Below, one piece after another: positions 33,790-44,071 of a DNA stretch of 54,631 nt. A program made the position numbers and the translations under genes. A model generated the notes under the pieces. The model had not been told where the DNA came from. It searched no databases and saw nothing but the letters and a program-made list of their open reading frames with translations. Position 1 is the first letter of the stretch. Each line of letters begins with the position of its first letter. Source of the stretch: a virus; the IMG/VR virus record IMGVR_UViG_3300044639_002101, positions 1 to 54,631 of that record. One strand, given 5' to 3'.

Positions 33790-35076
33790 TTAGAAATCTA
33801 ATTTAACTCTAATTAGTGCTTCTCTTTGGAATGATTTTAATAATGGTTGACTTAATTTAGCTACTGCTAATAACTCTTGACGGTCATTATATAAACCAAC
33901 TGTTGTGATATATGTTTTAGGATCACCGACAAATGATGTTTGAGCTAATTGACCAACACTACCTGTTACATATGAAGGGTTGTTAGAGAAATTATATTCA
34001 GCATTTTTAATTCTTACAAAGTAATGTGTACTAGTAACTTTTTCTGAGCTACGTGCTTGGAATCCATAAGGATCTGATGTTAATGGATTTGTTTGTAATG
34101 CTGAAGCAGAAATTGAATGATGTAATGTGAAATGGTTATTACCTTCAACACTAGAACTTAAATTAGTTTTAAATCCTAATTGTTGATCCATCATTTTACC
34201 ATCTAATATTAAAGTTCCATAATCAGGATAAACAAGTCCATAATACTTAGGTGCAGCTGGATTATGTACACCGGTTGCAATTGAACCGGAAACGATATTA
34301 TAAACTTTCCCTGCTCCTACATTTGTAGCTGACGCAATTGAAGAGTCATCAATTAATGTAATTATAGAAGATCCTGCAGTTACAGAACCAGTTGCATTTA
34401 CTGATCTAGCTGTAATATTAGCTAATGGCAATTCAAAATTACCAGCATCTAAACGTTCTTTTAAACGATTACGTTTGAAATTAACAACATAAATATAATC
34501 AGTACTTCCACTACCAGCAGTTGTAAATCTAGTGTCTGTTGGATTAAGTAATAACTGACGATATTGAGAATATACTGCTTTACTAGGTGAATCATTCAAT
34601 TGACCTTGTGAATCAGATCCACTTCCTAATGCATGACCATATGCTAATGAATATTGTACTGCTGCTCCTTCATTTGCTGGGGCGTCTTGATATACATCGA
34701 TATAATATCTACGTTGCGATGTTGTAGCTGTTGATGATGTAAAATAAGTTGTTAAACTAGCAACATTATCAGACCACAACCCACCAGTAACTACTTCAGT
34801 TTGATTTGAAACTATATCATTAACAGAATCAAATTTTGTATATACTCGTCCGTTTCTAGAAAGTATTTGACTTTGTTGTTGTTCTGCAATCATTTGATTA
34901 GCTAATGCTTGAGCTAATTGCTGAACTTGTTGCGTTACGGCAGCACTCGTTGCTGCAGCAGCTGCTGGAGCTGGACTAGTTGGTAATGCTGATCTAGATG
35001 CAATTGCAGTTCTAGTTGGCGTACCACCGTGTCTAGGTTGTTGTTTTAAATTTTTGATCATTAATGAGTTGTTCAT
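33790..35076 (-). CDS. Tail/baseplate structural protein, 428 aa
   Basis: The first 70 residues are low-complexity (Ala, Gln, Pro, Ser: PTSPAPAAAAATSAAV, QQVQQLAQALANQ) and may form a flexible arm and helix. The rest is beta-rich with Ser/Thr/Gly. The C-terminal 60 residues (TYITTVGLYNDRQELLAVAK, then LSQPL) are shared with the protein at 32156-33727, indicating a common assembly domain. No enzyme motif. It follows the 216-residue tail protein with 12 nt spacing and ends in a terminator. The role is structural, probably at the baseplate periphery. Confidence 0.65.
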   Translation of the reverse strand: MNNSLMIKNLKQQPRHGGTPTRTAIASRSALPTSPAPAAAAATSAAVTQQVQQLAQALANQMIAEQQQSQILSRNGRVYTKFDSVNDIVSNQTEVVTGGLWSDNVASLTTYFTSSTATTSQRRYYIDVYQDAPANEGAAVQYSLAYGHALGSGSDSQGQLNDSPSKAVYSQYRQLLLNPTDTRFTTAGSGSTDYIYVVNFKRNRLKERLDAGNFELPLANITARSVNATGSVTAGSSIITLIDDSSIASATNVGAGKVYNIVSGSIATGVHNPAAPKYYGLVYPDYGTLILDGKMMDQQLGFKTNLSSSVEGNNHFTLHHSISASALQTNPLTSDPYGFQARSSEKVTSTHYFVRIKNAEYNFSNNPSYVTGSVGQLAQTSFVGDPKTYITTVGLYNDRQELLAVAKLSQPLLKSFQREALIRVKLDF

Positions 35077-35088
35077 ATCTTTACCTAT

Positions 35089-35739
35089 TTATAAAGTTGC
35101 AGTTGTTGCTTTTTTAACTGTTAAATTAATTGTCACACTACCACCCGTTTCATTTGCTATGATAGTAACTGAAGCAGTTTTATCTTCTAGCATTTGAGTC
35201 TTAGCAACAATACGGAATTCAAACCCTGCTACTGCAACACTTTGTGCATCTTCATTATCTCCAATAAATCTAGGTGTAGTTGGAAGAACTGAATTTTGAA
35301 CAGCTCTTGTTACTTGAATATCTGCAACTGTTGAATCAGATAAAATAGCAGTATATCCTAGATTAGCATTTCCTCCTTGGAAGTTGCTTGTATTCGGAGC
35401 AATTACTGCACTATCACCAGGAGCTGATAATGTAATTAATGTATTACCTACAGTTACAACCGGAATATTTGTTGTTTGTTTTGGTAATGTAATTAATTTA
35501 TATTTAAGAGCTTGAGTTTCATCTGGAATAGCTTCTGTGATTGGCATATTTTCAATAATAGTACCATAATAATTTGTTCCAAGTGGATGATCTGGATTCC
35601 ATAATGAATAATCTACTTCATCATCTCCTACTGCAAATTGAGTAATACTAAAAGCATTTCCGCCCTTAGCTAGCAACTCACGGCCTTTTAATGTTAATAT
35701 AGCGTCAATTGTTACGCTCGTATTATCTAAATATCCCAT
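35089..35739 (-). CDS. Conserved virion structural protein, 216 aa
   Basis: The N-terminus (MGYLDNTSVTIDAILTLKGR, then ELLAKG and FSITQFAVGDDEVDY) is a pattern I recognise from small structural proteins in tail modules of marine myoviruses. The middle has hydrophobic strands, and the last 50 residues (VTIIANETGGSVTINLTVKK) suggest an Ig-like fold. Of two proteins with N-terminal Gly-Tyr-Leu and Gly-Tyr-Arg in this window, this one is not related to gp25. It is preceded by a good promoter motif and AAGG site, and followed 12 nt later by the 428-residue protein. Likely baseplate or tail tube end. Confidence 0.6.
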   Translation of the reverse strand: MGYLDNTSVTIDAILTLKGRELLAKGGNAFSITQFAVGDDEVDYSLWNPDHPLGTNYYGTIIENMPITEAIPDETQALKYKLITLPKQTTNIPVVTVGNTLITLSAPGDSAVIAPNTSNFQGGNANLGYTAILSDSTVADIQVTRAVQNSVLPTTPRFIGDNEDAQSVAVAGFEFRIVAKTQMLEDKTASVTIIANETGGSVTINLTVKKATTATL

Positions 35740-35757
35740 AGTGTTTTAACCTTATTT

Positions 35758-35768
35758 TATATAAATAT
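35758..35768 (-). promoter_or_regulatory. Late-promoter-like motif
   Basis: Coding strand ATATTTATATA, then AAATAAGGTTAAAACACT and the ATG at 35739. Confidence 0.62.
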
Positions 35769-35788
35769 ACATATTGTTAATTTTGCTG

Positions 35789-38700
35789 TTAAACTAATAC
35801 AAAACTACCTTGTTCTCCATTTTGTTGATAAACCAACTGATTTGGATTAGCTGATCTAAATTCAACTACCGGGCCGCCATCTACTGTTTGAGTAGAATTA
35901 ACATTGAATCTCGGACTAGAAATTTTAGATCCGTCATATCTTTGATTACGTATACCAGTCGGTAAATAATCTTGTACAGTTGCTAAAGTTCCCTCAAACC
36001 CTGCGCCAACCGGATCTAAATAATATGTAGCTGTTCCATATGCACCTGCACCATAAGTTGCAGTTAAACCTGACGATCCTGAAGAATATGAAACTGAACC
36101 TGATACATATACATGTTCACTTGTTTTAGGTGTGATTATTACTGGCGCTAATGCTTCACTTCTCCAACTAGGTGTTGATGCAGTTATCCAAGTACTAGCA
36201 GATGGAATTAAATAAGCATATGAATAAGTAGTTCCATTATATTTCTTTTCTGCAGATGCAGTTATATACATTTGCCATTGATCATCATCTGTTGCAACAA
36301 TATCTAGAATTTTACCATCCATTGTTCCAATATATTGAAGATAATCTCCGGAGCCTGTTGGTGCAATATTATCAATAATAACGTTATATACAGAATCATA
36401 ACGTTTAATTTCTGGAAGAATTTTGTCTTTGCTACGTTCTAATAAATTAGGTTGTATTAATATTCCTAATAATTTATCAGTTCGTGCAGGTAATAATTGT
36501 TCTAGTTGCTTGAAGAATGATAAATCGAACAACGTAAACATATTAATATATGCATTGATATCATTTCTATCTGAATATTTTTTCCAATAGCTTTGTGCTG
36601 CTTGAATTAATCTTGGATATGATTTAGCATCTGCCGCACCCGGGTCTCCAATATATTGATCTAATTCTTCATATCCGAAATGAGCAATGATATCTTCGTC
36701 AATCATTGTTTGCGGAGAAAAATAAACTCCTAACTTTTTACTGTCTAAAGGAGATTTGTCAAATTGACTACGCTCGGCCCTAGTTTTAACATCTAATGTT
36801 CCAACTAAATTATTATCTTCTAAACGTATTTTATTGTCATCAAATGTTCCCGCTCCTAAAGACGGTGCATTATAATAATATGTTTCTTCAATTGAATCAT
36901 ATGGAGTATTATTAGTCCAACTTGCAAATGAAGCAGATATTGCTGAGTAATTAGGTTCGACACCTGATAAACTACTTGTAGCTAAATGATTAATTTTTTG
37001 TGTTAATGGTAATCTAAATACTAATTCAGAATACGTATCAACATTACCATCATATGCTGCAGGTGCTTTAACATGATTATCAAATGCAACATCATTTAAA
37101 CTAGAAGTCCACAATCTTAACTCTTGCAATTGACCTTGCAAACGTGTTGCTCCTGTACTAGTGCTACCTAACGTTAATGTTCCGGTGCTAGTAAATGATG
37201 CCGTTGCTGAAGCAGAAACTGCTGCAACTATTTTTCCATATTTAGATCGTTTTGCTACAACTTGTAAAGCAGATCCCGATGTTTTTAATAAAGCAGTTAA
37301 CCAACCACCATCAAACATTTCAATATCTAATGATGATGTCCCATTAATTTGAATAGACCCCATAGTACCACTAGTATAATCTAATGTTACTGCGTTTGAA
37401 CCTATGTTAAATAAATTCATGGTACTTGACATCGTCGGGTTTGTAACTACATTATCCGTTCTAAAACGAAGCTCTACGCTGTTTATAGGTTGTGTATAAT
37501 TTATTGTTACAGTACCAGCTGGATTAGCTAATAAATCTAACGCATAATCAAAGTTTAATTTTTCATATACTGGAGTACGATCTAATCTAGGACCGCCATA
37601 CTCATTAATTGATATCATTGATTGTGGAATACCATAACATGATAACAATGCTTGAATACTTCGTTTTGTTCCTTTACTTTTTAATAATAAAGGCAAATTG
37701 TTAACAATACGTCTCCATACTGCATAAGTCATATCACGACCAGGTACACTCGGATCACCTACTGTATTTGAACCAGTTAGTGGAGTGCCGGCTGAATTTG
37801 TTCCTAATACATATTGCCACAGTTCTTGATATTGATTACCATCAGTTAAATTCCATCCAAATTGTTTTGCTACAGAATATAATAATTCATTAGGCATTCC
37901 TAATTTAGGATTTTCTTCTCGTTTATTTGTTTTAGACATATGATTAATATACGTATAAAGTATATCATAATGATGTCCTAACATATTAACAAATGTAGAT
38001 AATTCTTGATTATTTACATCGTAACGAATATATTCTGGAATAGTATAAACTAATGCATTAATATTCAATGAATCATATAATGAAGCGGTAGCAATTAATT
38101 TATTATACCAAGTATTAAATTCCGTACTAGTTGTAGTTGAAATTGTATATGGTATTGTAGAATTTGTTTTTGGAACTGGAGTAATATAACTACCGGTTAT
38201 CTGAGTTACATTCGGAGATTCGTGAGGAATTTCATATGTAGCTAATATAGAAGATGATTGATAATATAAATACTGCTCAAATGCATCAAAGCCGCTGATT
38301 AAATTTGTTTTAGTTAACTCATAATCAGCTGCATTTGTTGTTGCAACACTTCCTGATAATTCAGACACAACTAACGATTGCGATGTATAATATTCTAGTA
38401 ATCCTAATTTATATCTAAAATTTTCTAAACGTTCAACGGCTGAACTATAAAATACAAAGTTATTGAAATCTGAATAATCAATATTCAGTTTAACTCCTGA
38501 TAAACTTCCTGAAAAATATGCATCAACAATTTGTTGAGATGTTTGAACTGATGACCCTAATAAGTCATTCCAGTTTTTCAATCCAGTTTCAGTTGACGTA
38601 TTATATGAATAATTTGCTTGCCAATTTGGATTTGAAAGTTTATTAAATTTTTTAATTGACTGTGCTGGTTGAATAGCAACATTATCAATGTATGGACTTT

Positions 38701-39376
38701 TTAATTCTTCTACAACCCAACACTTAAAATTAACGTCGATTGTATTAGGTAATGGCTCATATAATTTAATATATACATATTCTCCTATTACAACACTATT
38801 AACAAACATTAAAGTTTGATTTCTACTAAAATTTAAAACGTAAGTCTTATGAAATTCCGTAGAAGTATGATTAACTGTTTGTATATAAGTTGTTAATTGT
38901 TTTAAGAACTCTGCATTATCTTCATCAATAGCACGTAAACGTAACTCAGTTCGGTCCGGAGATATTTCGTCAATTCTTAAATGTTGTTGTTCATAACTAC
39001 CAATTAAGTTTTTAAAAAAGTTAACTGCAATTTTAAAATTTCCTGCTGTTAATTTTAATTTTTCAAATTCACTATATAAATCAATTGCAATTGGCTTGCT
39101 AGGTAATTTGATTGTTTGGTTAGTTATTTTATCTTTATATTGTGGTATTTTTGTTCGTAGTTGTATCTTATGATTACCAGTTATCCAAGAATCTCCTGCG
39201 TATACATGAAGCTCTGTACGCAAATCATTTGTTGCGCTAGTAATTTGTGGAACCTGTGAAATACGATTAGTTGCAGAATAGCTTAAAAGATCAGTTTTTG
39301 ATTTTTCTAAACGTGTTGCTGAAACAGATTTAGTTGCAGTTTGTATTTGCTCGATATTTTTATATTGTGTAATCAT
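35789..39376 (-). CDS. Very large baseplate/tail structural protein, about 1195 aa
   Basis: The start at 39376 (MITQYKNIEQ) is preferred over 39412: it gives an ATGA overlap with the preceding gene, while the longer form overlaps by 40 nt and adds a Cys/Arg-rich stretch. Residues about 480-560 include TYAVWRRIVNNLPLLLKSKG and TKRSIQALLSCYGIP, which recall the chain of helices in P2 gpI-type baseplate proteins. Around 600-740 a LamG-like domain appears to be inserted (IQINGTSSLDIEMFDGGW, RLQGQLQELRLWTSSLN). The rest is beta-rich and Ser/Thr-rich. Size and place among gp6-, gp25- and hub-type genes suggest a wedge protein comparable with T4 gp7 or gp10, but I cannot claim homology. Confidence 0.65.
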   Translation of the reverse strand: MITQYKNIEQIQTATKSVSATRLEKSKTDLLSYSATNRISQVPQITSATNDLRTELHVYAGDSWITGNHKIQLRTKIPQYKDKITNQTIKLPSKPIAIDLYSEFEKLKLTAGNFKIAVNFFKNLIGSYEQQHLRIDEISPDRTELRLRAIDEDNAEFLKQLTTYIQTVNHTSTEFHKTYVLNFSRNQTLMFVNSVVIGEYVYIKLYEPLPNTIDVNFKCWVVEELKSPYIDNVAIQPAQSIKKFNKLSNPNWQANYSYNTSTETGLKNWNDLLGSSVQTSQQIVDAYFSGSLSGVKLNIDYSDFNNFVFYSSAVERLENFRYKLGLLEYYTSQSLVVSELSGSVATTNAADYELTKTNLISGFDAFEQYLYYQSSSILATYEIPHESPNVTQITGSYITPVPKTNSTIPYTISTTTSTEFNTWYNKLIATASLYDSLNINALVYTIPEYIRYDVNNQELSTFVNMLGHHYDILYTYINHMSKTNKREENPKLGMPNELLYSVAKQFGWNLTDGNQYQELWQYVLGTNSAGTPLTGSNTVGDPSVPGRDMTYAVWRRIVNNLPLLLKSKGTKRSIQALLSCYGIPQSMISINEYGGPRLDRTPVYEKLNFDYALDLLANPAGTVTINYTQPINSVELRFRTDNVVTNPTMSSTMNLFNIGSNAVTLDYTSGTMGSIQINGTSSLDIEMFDGGWLTALLKTSGSALQVVAKRSKYGKIVAAVSASATASFTSTGTLTLGSTSTGATRLQGQLQELRLWTSSLNDVAFDNHVKAPAAYDGNVDTYSELVFRLPLTQKINHLATSSLSGVEPNYSAISASFASWTNNTPYDSIEETYYYNAPSLGAGTFDDNKIRLEDNNLVGTLDVKTRAERSQFDKSPLDSKKLGVYFSPQTMIDEDIIAHFGYEELDQYIGDPGAADAKSYPRLIQAAQSYWKKYSDRNDINAYINMFTLFDLSFFKQLEQLLPARTDKLLGILIQPNLLERSKDKILPEIKRYDSVYNVIIDNIAPTGSGDYLQYIGTMDGKILDIVATDDDQWQMYITASAEKKYNGTTYSYAYLIPSASTWITASTPSWRSEALAPVIITPKTSEHVYVSGSVSYSSGSSGLTATYGAGAYGTATYYLDPVGAGFEGTLATVQDYLPTGIRNQRYDGSKISSPRFNVNSTQTVDGGPVVEFRSANPNQLVYQQNGEQGSFVLV

Positions 39377-40617
39377 TCTTCTTGTTCCCAACGTTGTGCA
39401 TCTGCATCCCATACAAATGTTGCAATTTGATTACCATCTGTATCATAATATGGCCTAGTCTCACCACTTATTCCTGGTTCTCCATATGGAGGATATGTTT
39501 CATCAATATCTTCCGACACATTACCCATTGGATTACTAGCAGAAGTTTGTGAATTATCTAAAGTATATTGTGGTAATGATATTAATTGACCGTTACGCTT
39601 TTCAAATATATCTGTAAATGTAGTTCCTGCATTTGTTACTTCAACTAATATACAATTATCACTAAATGAATAAACACCAGTACCTATATCTCCATTTAAT
39701 GATGGCGTTGTAGGGATATCAATAACATCAATTTTCCAATAACAATTCGGTGTTAATACCCAAGACCTAGCACCAGCTTGAACTTCGATAAAATACATAT
39801 CATATGCCGCAGCATCATTAAATATATCAACTACATATTCAAGTTGAAAGAATGGATATTCATTTCCACCAAATATACCATTAGACTCAGATCGTACTCT
39901 ATAAGTAGTTCCTGTTGATCTCCATGCTTCTGGCATATTACGACTGATAGTCATATTAAATCCTACAGCATCATCTTGGTTTTCACTTGTAAATTGTGCT
40001 TGTATTGAAAATTTAAGTGTTTTATTTTTAGCACGTAATGCTTCTAATATTTCCGGCGTAATTGTATATGATCCAATTTCAGATTGTTGTCCACCCGCAA
40101 ACGGTAATCTACTGTAGCCGGCATAAAGATCTCCGCCATTCGTAAACCAAGTATCAGAATATGATGTTGCAATTCTCTGATATCCTTGTGGTTGTCCCTG
40201 TGCATCAATCGCAGCAGGAATTGTATATCGCGCTGCAATAGTATCAGATTCAAAATCTAAATCTATAACTAAATCTTCAACATCAGCTGATGGTTTAATT
40301 GTTACTGGGAATTTATAATATTGAAATCTAGTATCTAAAACTTTTAAAGCTGATTTAGTAGTTATTAATTCAGCTACTGGATCAATAATTAACAATGGGT
40401 TCGTAGTAGAAGATTCTTGCAGTACAATATTGCCTGCACTATCTCTTGGGATAACGGATTCATTATTTGAAATATACGTTAATCCATCAGTACGGTACCG
40501 AGCTTGTTGATCAGCTGTAATTGGATCTAAAGTTAATTGTCCTAAATTTATTGGCGTAGTTTCCAATACACGACGAATTAACTGAATATCTCCTTTTAAA
40601 TTGTTTTTATTTACCAT
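39373..40617 (-). CDS. Baseplate-module structural protein, 414 aa
   Basis: Not recognised by family. The N-terminus (GDIQLIRRVLETTPINLGQL) is helical, followed by a proline-containing linker and beta-rich domains with aromatic strands (FQYYKFPVTIKPSADVEDLV, LKFSIQAQFTSENQDDAVGF, WVLTPNCYWKIDVIDIP). The C-terminus is acidic and Gly/Pro/Tyr-rich and ends in WDADAQRWEQEE, a short motif resembling strand ends of fibre-attachment domains. It overlaps both neighbours: TAATG with the 372-residue protein and ATGA with the 1195-residue protein, so the three are probably made in fixed ratio. Structural role inferred from the module. Confidence 0.6.
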   Translation of the reverse strand: MVNKNNLKGDIQLIRRVLETTPINLGQLTLDPITADQQARYRTDGLTYISNNESVIPRDSAGNIVLQESSTTNPLLIIDPVAELITTKSALKVLDTRFQYYKFPVTIKPSADVEDLVIDLDFESDTIAARYTIPAAIDAQGQPQGYQRIATSYSDTWFTNGGDLYAGYSRLPFAGGQQSEIGSYTITPEILEALRAKNKTLKFSIQAQFTSENQDDAVGFNMTISRNMPEAWRSTGTTYRVRSESNGIFGGNEYPFFQLEYVVDIFNDAAAYDMYFIEVQAGARSWVLTPNCYWKIDVIDIPTTPSLNGDIGTGVYSFSDNCILVEVTNAGTTFTDIFEKRNGQLISLPQYTLDNSQTSASNPMGNVSEDIDETYPPYGEPGISGETRPYYDTDGNQIATFVWDADAQRWEQEE

Positions 40618-41735
40618 TATCTGACTACTTTAAAATAAATGTCATTGTCGATATACTGCTCAGTGAACCCATCTTTGATTTTTATTTCTAAACGATATGT
40701 TCGCTCAGGCATAAAACCATTCATATCTAGGTAGATGTAATTACTAGTAGAATCGCAACTTACTTTATTATAAATATTGTCATACGGAATTATAGCTTCA
40801 TCTGTTGCTGCATCATAAACCGCATAATAAGTAGTTGTTGGTAAATATTTTATAGTCTCTATAGGGAAAAGATTAGTTGGAGATTTTCTAGGATATTTAT
40901 CGCGAGCGTAAATTCTAATTTTTGCAATCTCAGTATCTTTATATGTTGGTTTTACTTTAGTGTATACAACATATGATTCTAAATCAACTGACGTCAATGA
41001 TCCCGTTGTAAACGCACTATTATCAAAGTACATTGTTAATCTAGGAACATATATTGTGTGGGTATCTCTACTAAAATATCTAATGTATCCTTGAATATTA
41101 GTATCAGCTTCATCAGAATCCGATAGCTGCAATAAAAATCCATTATTAGGAATACTAGCTCCGCCACTACCGCTCATCCAAATTTTTACTGAATCAGTTA
41201 CATCTAAATTAATATCAGTTGTTTGATATGAAAATGATTGTGAATTAATAAGACCAGCTGTTGACCCAGCACTTGCTGACTGAAACATCCAACTACCTCC
41301 AGCCCCAGAACCTGAAATATATAATGTACTAGATCCAATTTGTTGTTGCTGACTTGAAGAAACCCATAATGACCCAGAATATGGTCCATTCCAAGTTACA
41401 CCATCGATGGTATTCGATATTGAGTCACCAGTACCATTTATCCAATTTTGAGCTACTAATTTAGAATGAATAGAATATTCAGATGGCAAATTTTTAGCAT
41501 ATGATGTATATAACTGCAATATAAATTTACAATCATTTACAGTTTTTCCATATAATGATAATGATTCTGAAATTTCAGTCATATCAAATTTTATAAGGCT
41601 TCTAGATTTTAATAAAGTGTCGCCTTCAGTATTAAATTTTTTGCCAATTTCTAGTACTTGATCTAATCCATAATTTTTAGTTGGATTTGATTCAAATAAG
41701 GTTGCATCTTTTTCTGCATAAAATATTCTAAACAT
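40617..41735 (-). CDS. Baseplate-module structural protein with DNRLRE-like start, 372 aa
   Basis: The N-terminal half, with ATLFESNPTKNYGLDQVLEI, LLKSRSLIKFDMTEISESL and a later LVAQNWINGTG, has the layout of DNRLRE-type beta domains (repeated strand, Trp-x-Asn-Gly). These occur in cell-surface and fibre proteins. The middle carries a Ser/Gly-rich insert, and the C-terminal 120 residues form another beta domain (TYRLEIKIKDGFTEQYIDND). It lies directly after the gp6-like gene, with an AAGGA site before it, and is coupled by TAATG to the next gene. Likely part of the baseplate wedge or its periphery. Family recognition is tentative. Confidence 0.55.
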   Translation of the reverse strand: MFRIFYAEKDATLFESNPTKNYGLDQVLEIGKKFNTEGDTLLKSRSLIKFDMTEISESLSLYGKTVNDCKFILQLYTSYAKNLPSEYSIHSKLVAQNWINGTGDSISNTIDGVTWNGPYSGSLWVSSSQQQQIGSSTLYISGSGAGGSWMFQSASAGSTAGLINSQSFSYQTTDINLDVTDSVKIWMSGSGGASIPNNGFLLQLSDSDEADTNIQGYIRYFSRDTHTIYVPRLTMYFDNSAFTTGSLTSVDLESYVVYTKVKPTYKDTEIAKIRIYARDKYPRKSPTNLFPIETIKYLPTTTYYAVYDAATDEAIIPYDNIYNKVSCDSTSNYIYLDMNGFMPERTYRLEIKIKDGFTEQYIDNDIYFKVVR

Positions 41736-41745
41736 TTATTATTCC

Positions 41746-43626
41746 TTAATAGTTGACTACGCGTCCTTTAATATCTTGATTTGGAAATTTAACTTCAAAG
41801 ATGCTAGGATCTAATGAAGGATAAATTATTCCATTTTTTGTCGCTGTTTGTAAATCATAAACATTACCAGAATAATTTAAGTCAGTTTCATATAAATTTG
41901 AAATCTTAACTCCTACAACTGATTGAACGCCTTTAACATTTGCAATTAAATTAGTAATATCAGATTTTATAATAGGTTGGTTTATTTGCCATTTATCAAC
42001 ATTAAAATGATCACGTAATGAATTAATACATTTTAATAAAACTTCATTACTATTATAATTAGACAATACTGAAATTTCGAAATCAATTCCTATGTTAATA
42101 ATAAATGCATCTTTTATATTAATAGCATCTGTTAACATACGATAATAATTTAAGTATGTTTTTAAATTTTCTTTAACTGCTAAATTTAATTCAGTTAATT
42201 GTTTTGATGCATTGAATCCTAAAACATACATATTCATTGCCAATGGATTAGCAATCTTTGTTTCTTGATAATCTTGTTGTGAAATTTGATCATCTGGCAC
42301 AATGTAAGCTTTTGCTACACTACCAAATTTTGATGGCATAGAATAAGCTCGAATAATATAATCATCTCTAGTTACCAAACGATTCTGTGTCGCAAAATTT
42401 GCTAAAGCATTATTTTTTATATCTTGCAAACTGTCTGATGTTTTAGCTCCTGTTGCTGGTTTCGGATTCGTAACAGCTACTGTATTCTTAACGAAATTTA
42501 CAACACCTGCAGATATCGAAGAATTAACATCATCATTAAATGCAATAAAGTCAACCTCAGTAAGTTCTCCAGCTGGGACATTATCTGTTATACCATTTCC
42601 AATTGTATATGTTACAGTTAATGTAGTATTAGACGGAGCTTGACCGTAAGTTCTAGTATATAAAAAGTTAGACGGATCTATATCAACATCTAAATTCTTT
42701 CTAAAACCAGCTAAACCATTTCCAACATTATCCGGATTTGGAATTATTTCTTCATCATTATTATCTGATATACCTGACCCGAACTGCATTTCTAAACGAT
42801 TATCACTTCTTAATCTTGTAATAAAACGTTTAGATGATTTACGAAGTTTTAATAAACTAGGAGAAGATGAACGATACTGACTTAACTCAGGATCATTTTC
42901 TGCCAAATTTGGTACTGCTTCAAAAATAGTGTCTTGAGCTAAATATGGAACTTCATACCAATTATCACCATCAGACTCAGTAACTGATATAATTTCAATT
43001 ACATTAGATTCTGGTAAAACTACTTTGTCATATGCAATTGGTGAATTAAATGTAAACTTTGCTGTTTTTACTTCACCCGAAACAGCCCGTGCTGTTTTCT
43101 TTAATAAATAATATGTAGGTGTTTTAGTTATAGGATCACTTTCATATATTGTTACTTCGGTATTATCAATACTAGAAGAATATGAAAAGTCAATTGAATC
43201 CAACGTTCTAAATACAGCAGCACCAGATTTTTGTTTTATACGGAACCCAGGGTTTATTGATAATGCATAATTATAATCAGGTCGAACATTATTTCCCGTG
43301 CCAATTGCTGGAACTAAATGAAATACATTCAAATCTACATATGCAGGAACAACGTTGCTTGGATTATAACCCAACGTTTTTGCAATATCATATATATTAC
43401 CTCGTTCGGATGCTTGTTCTAATAAAGATTCTTTTAAATTAGTATCTGCATAAAATGATAAAACATCGCCTACATAAGAAGCTAATTCAATAAATAACAT
43501 CCCAGGAGATGATTCATTGAAATCTGTATATGTATTTGGAAAGTATTGTTTTGTAAACTCTATTAGATTGTTTCTAAATTGTCCAAAATCTTTTCCTAAA
43601 TATGTTACATCTTTTTTTATTTCCAT
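41746..43626 (-). CDS. Baseplate wedge protein, T4 gp6 / baseplate J-like
   Basis: 626 residues, close to T4 gp6 (660). The N-terminal 90 residues (DFGQFRNNLIEFTKQYFPNT, then FNESSPGMLFIELASYVGDV and LSFYADTNLKESLLEQASER) match the start of gp6/J-type proteins, where Asp-x-Asn-x-x-Ser-Pro-Gly is typical. The centre is beta-rich with a MQFGSGI segment. The C-terminus carries ITRDDYIIRAY-type and DITNLIANVKGVQSVV segments that also fit. gp6 makes the inner ring of the baseplate wedge. It follows the gp25-like gene directly, as expected, and has an AAGG ribosome site. Confidence 0.88.
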   Translation of the reverse strand: MEIKKDVTYLGKDFGQFRNNLIEFTKQYFPNTYTDFNESSPGMLFIELASYVGDVLSFYADTNLKESLLEQASERGNIYDIAKTLGYNPSNVVPAYVDLNVFHLVPAIGTGNNVRPDYNYALSINPGFRIKQKSGAAVFRTLDSIDFSYSSSIDNTEVTIYESDPITKTPTYYLLKKTARAVSGEVKTAKFTFNSPIAYDKVVLPESNVIEIISVTESDGDNWYEVPYLAQDTIFEAVPNLAENDPELSQYRSSSPSLLKLRKSSKRFITRLRSDNRLEMQFGSGISDNNDEEIIPNPDNVGNGLAGFRKNLDVDIDPSNFLYTRTYGQAPSNTTLTVTYTIGNGITDNVPAGELTEVDFIAFNDDVNSSISAGVVNFVKNTVAVTNPKPATGAKTSDSLQDIKNNALANFATQNRLVTRDDYIIRAYSMPSKFGSVAKAYIVPDDQISQQDYQETKIANPLAMNMYVLGFNASKQLTELNLAVKENLKTYLNYYRMLTDAINIKDAFIINIGIDFEISVLSNYNSNEVLLKCINSLRDHFNVDKWQINQPIIKSDITNLIANVKGVQSVVGVKISNLYETDLNYSGNVYDLQTATKNGIIYPSLDPSIFEVKFPNQDIKGRVVNY

Positions 43627-43636
43627 TTTATTTACC

Positions 43637-44071
43637 TTATTCTATTCTAACACTAGAAGCATCGCCAACGATCGTTATTGTATTCGTATCTAAATTATCC
43701 ACTGAATAATTTATTGTTATTTGTATGTTGTGAATCAACGTTGGATCATCCTCATTTGTGATAACGTCAATTGAGTCAATATTAATATAAGGTAACCAAT
43801 AATTAACTGGTTCTTGTATCAATGTTTGTATTTGTGTTTTTAAACTAGATAAGTTTGGTTCGAAAATAATAGTTATTAAATTAGTTCCATATGTTGGTTG
43901 CATTACACGTTCGCCAATTCTGGTCAATAATAACGTTTTAAGATTTTCTTTAGTTTGTATATCGGTTGTATATATAGGAGCAAATAATGATGCATTAGCA
44001 GAAAAGGATATACCTAATCCTACTTCATTTTGTTGAGTTACATCATTAATTGATTCTAAACGATATCCCAT
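43637..44071 (-). CDS. Baseplate wedge protein, T4 gp25 / gpW-type
   Basis: 144 residues, near T4 gp25 (132). It has the gp25 core: IYTTDIQTKENLKTLLLTRI, GERVMQPTYGTNL, then a strand-helix IIFEPNLSSLKTQIQTLI and a closing beta part. The Glu-Arg-Val-Met-Gln-Pro step is the family signature (compare Gly-Glu-Arg-x-x-x-Pro-x-x-Gly). gp25 sits at the baseplate centre under the sheath and is needed to start sheath assembly. It begins at TAATG overlapping the 176-residue gene and is followed by the gp6-like gene. Confidence 0.88.
   Translation of the reverse strand: MGYRLESINDVTQQNEVGLGISFSANASLFAPIYTTDIQTKENLKTLLLTRIGERVMQPTYGTNLITIIFEPNLSSLKTQIQTLIQEPVNYWLPYINIDSIDVITNEDDPTLIHNIQITINYSVDNLDTNTITIVGDASSVRIE

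Noticed and set aside
35081-35095. TATAAATA on the coding strand before 35076, the exact T4 late box
   Set aside because: It is in the opposite sense to the motif found before all the other genes and occurs once; chance match in AT-rich DNA is likely.
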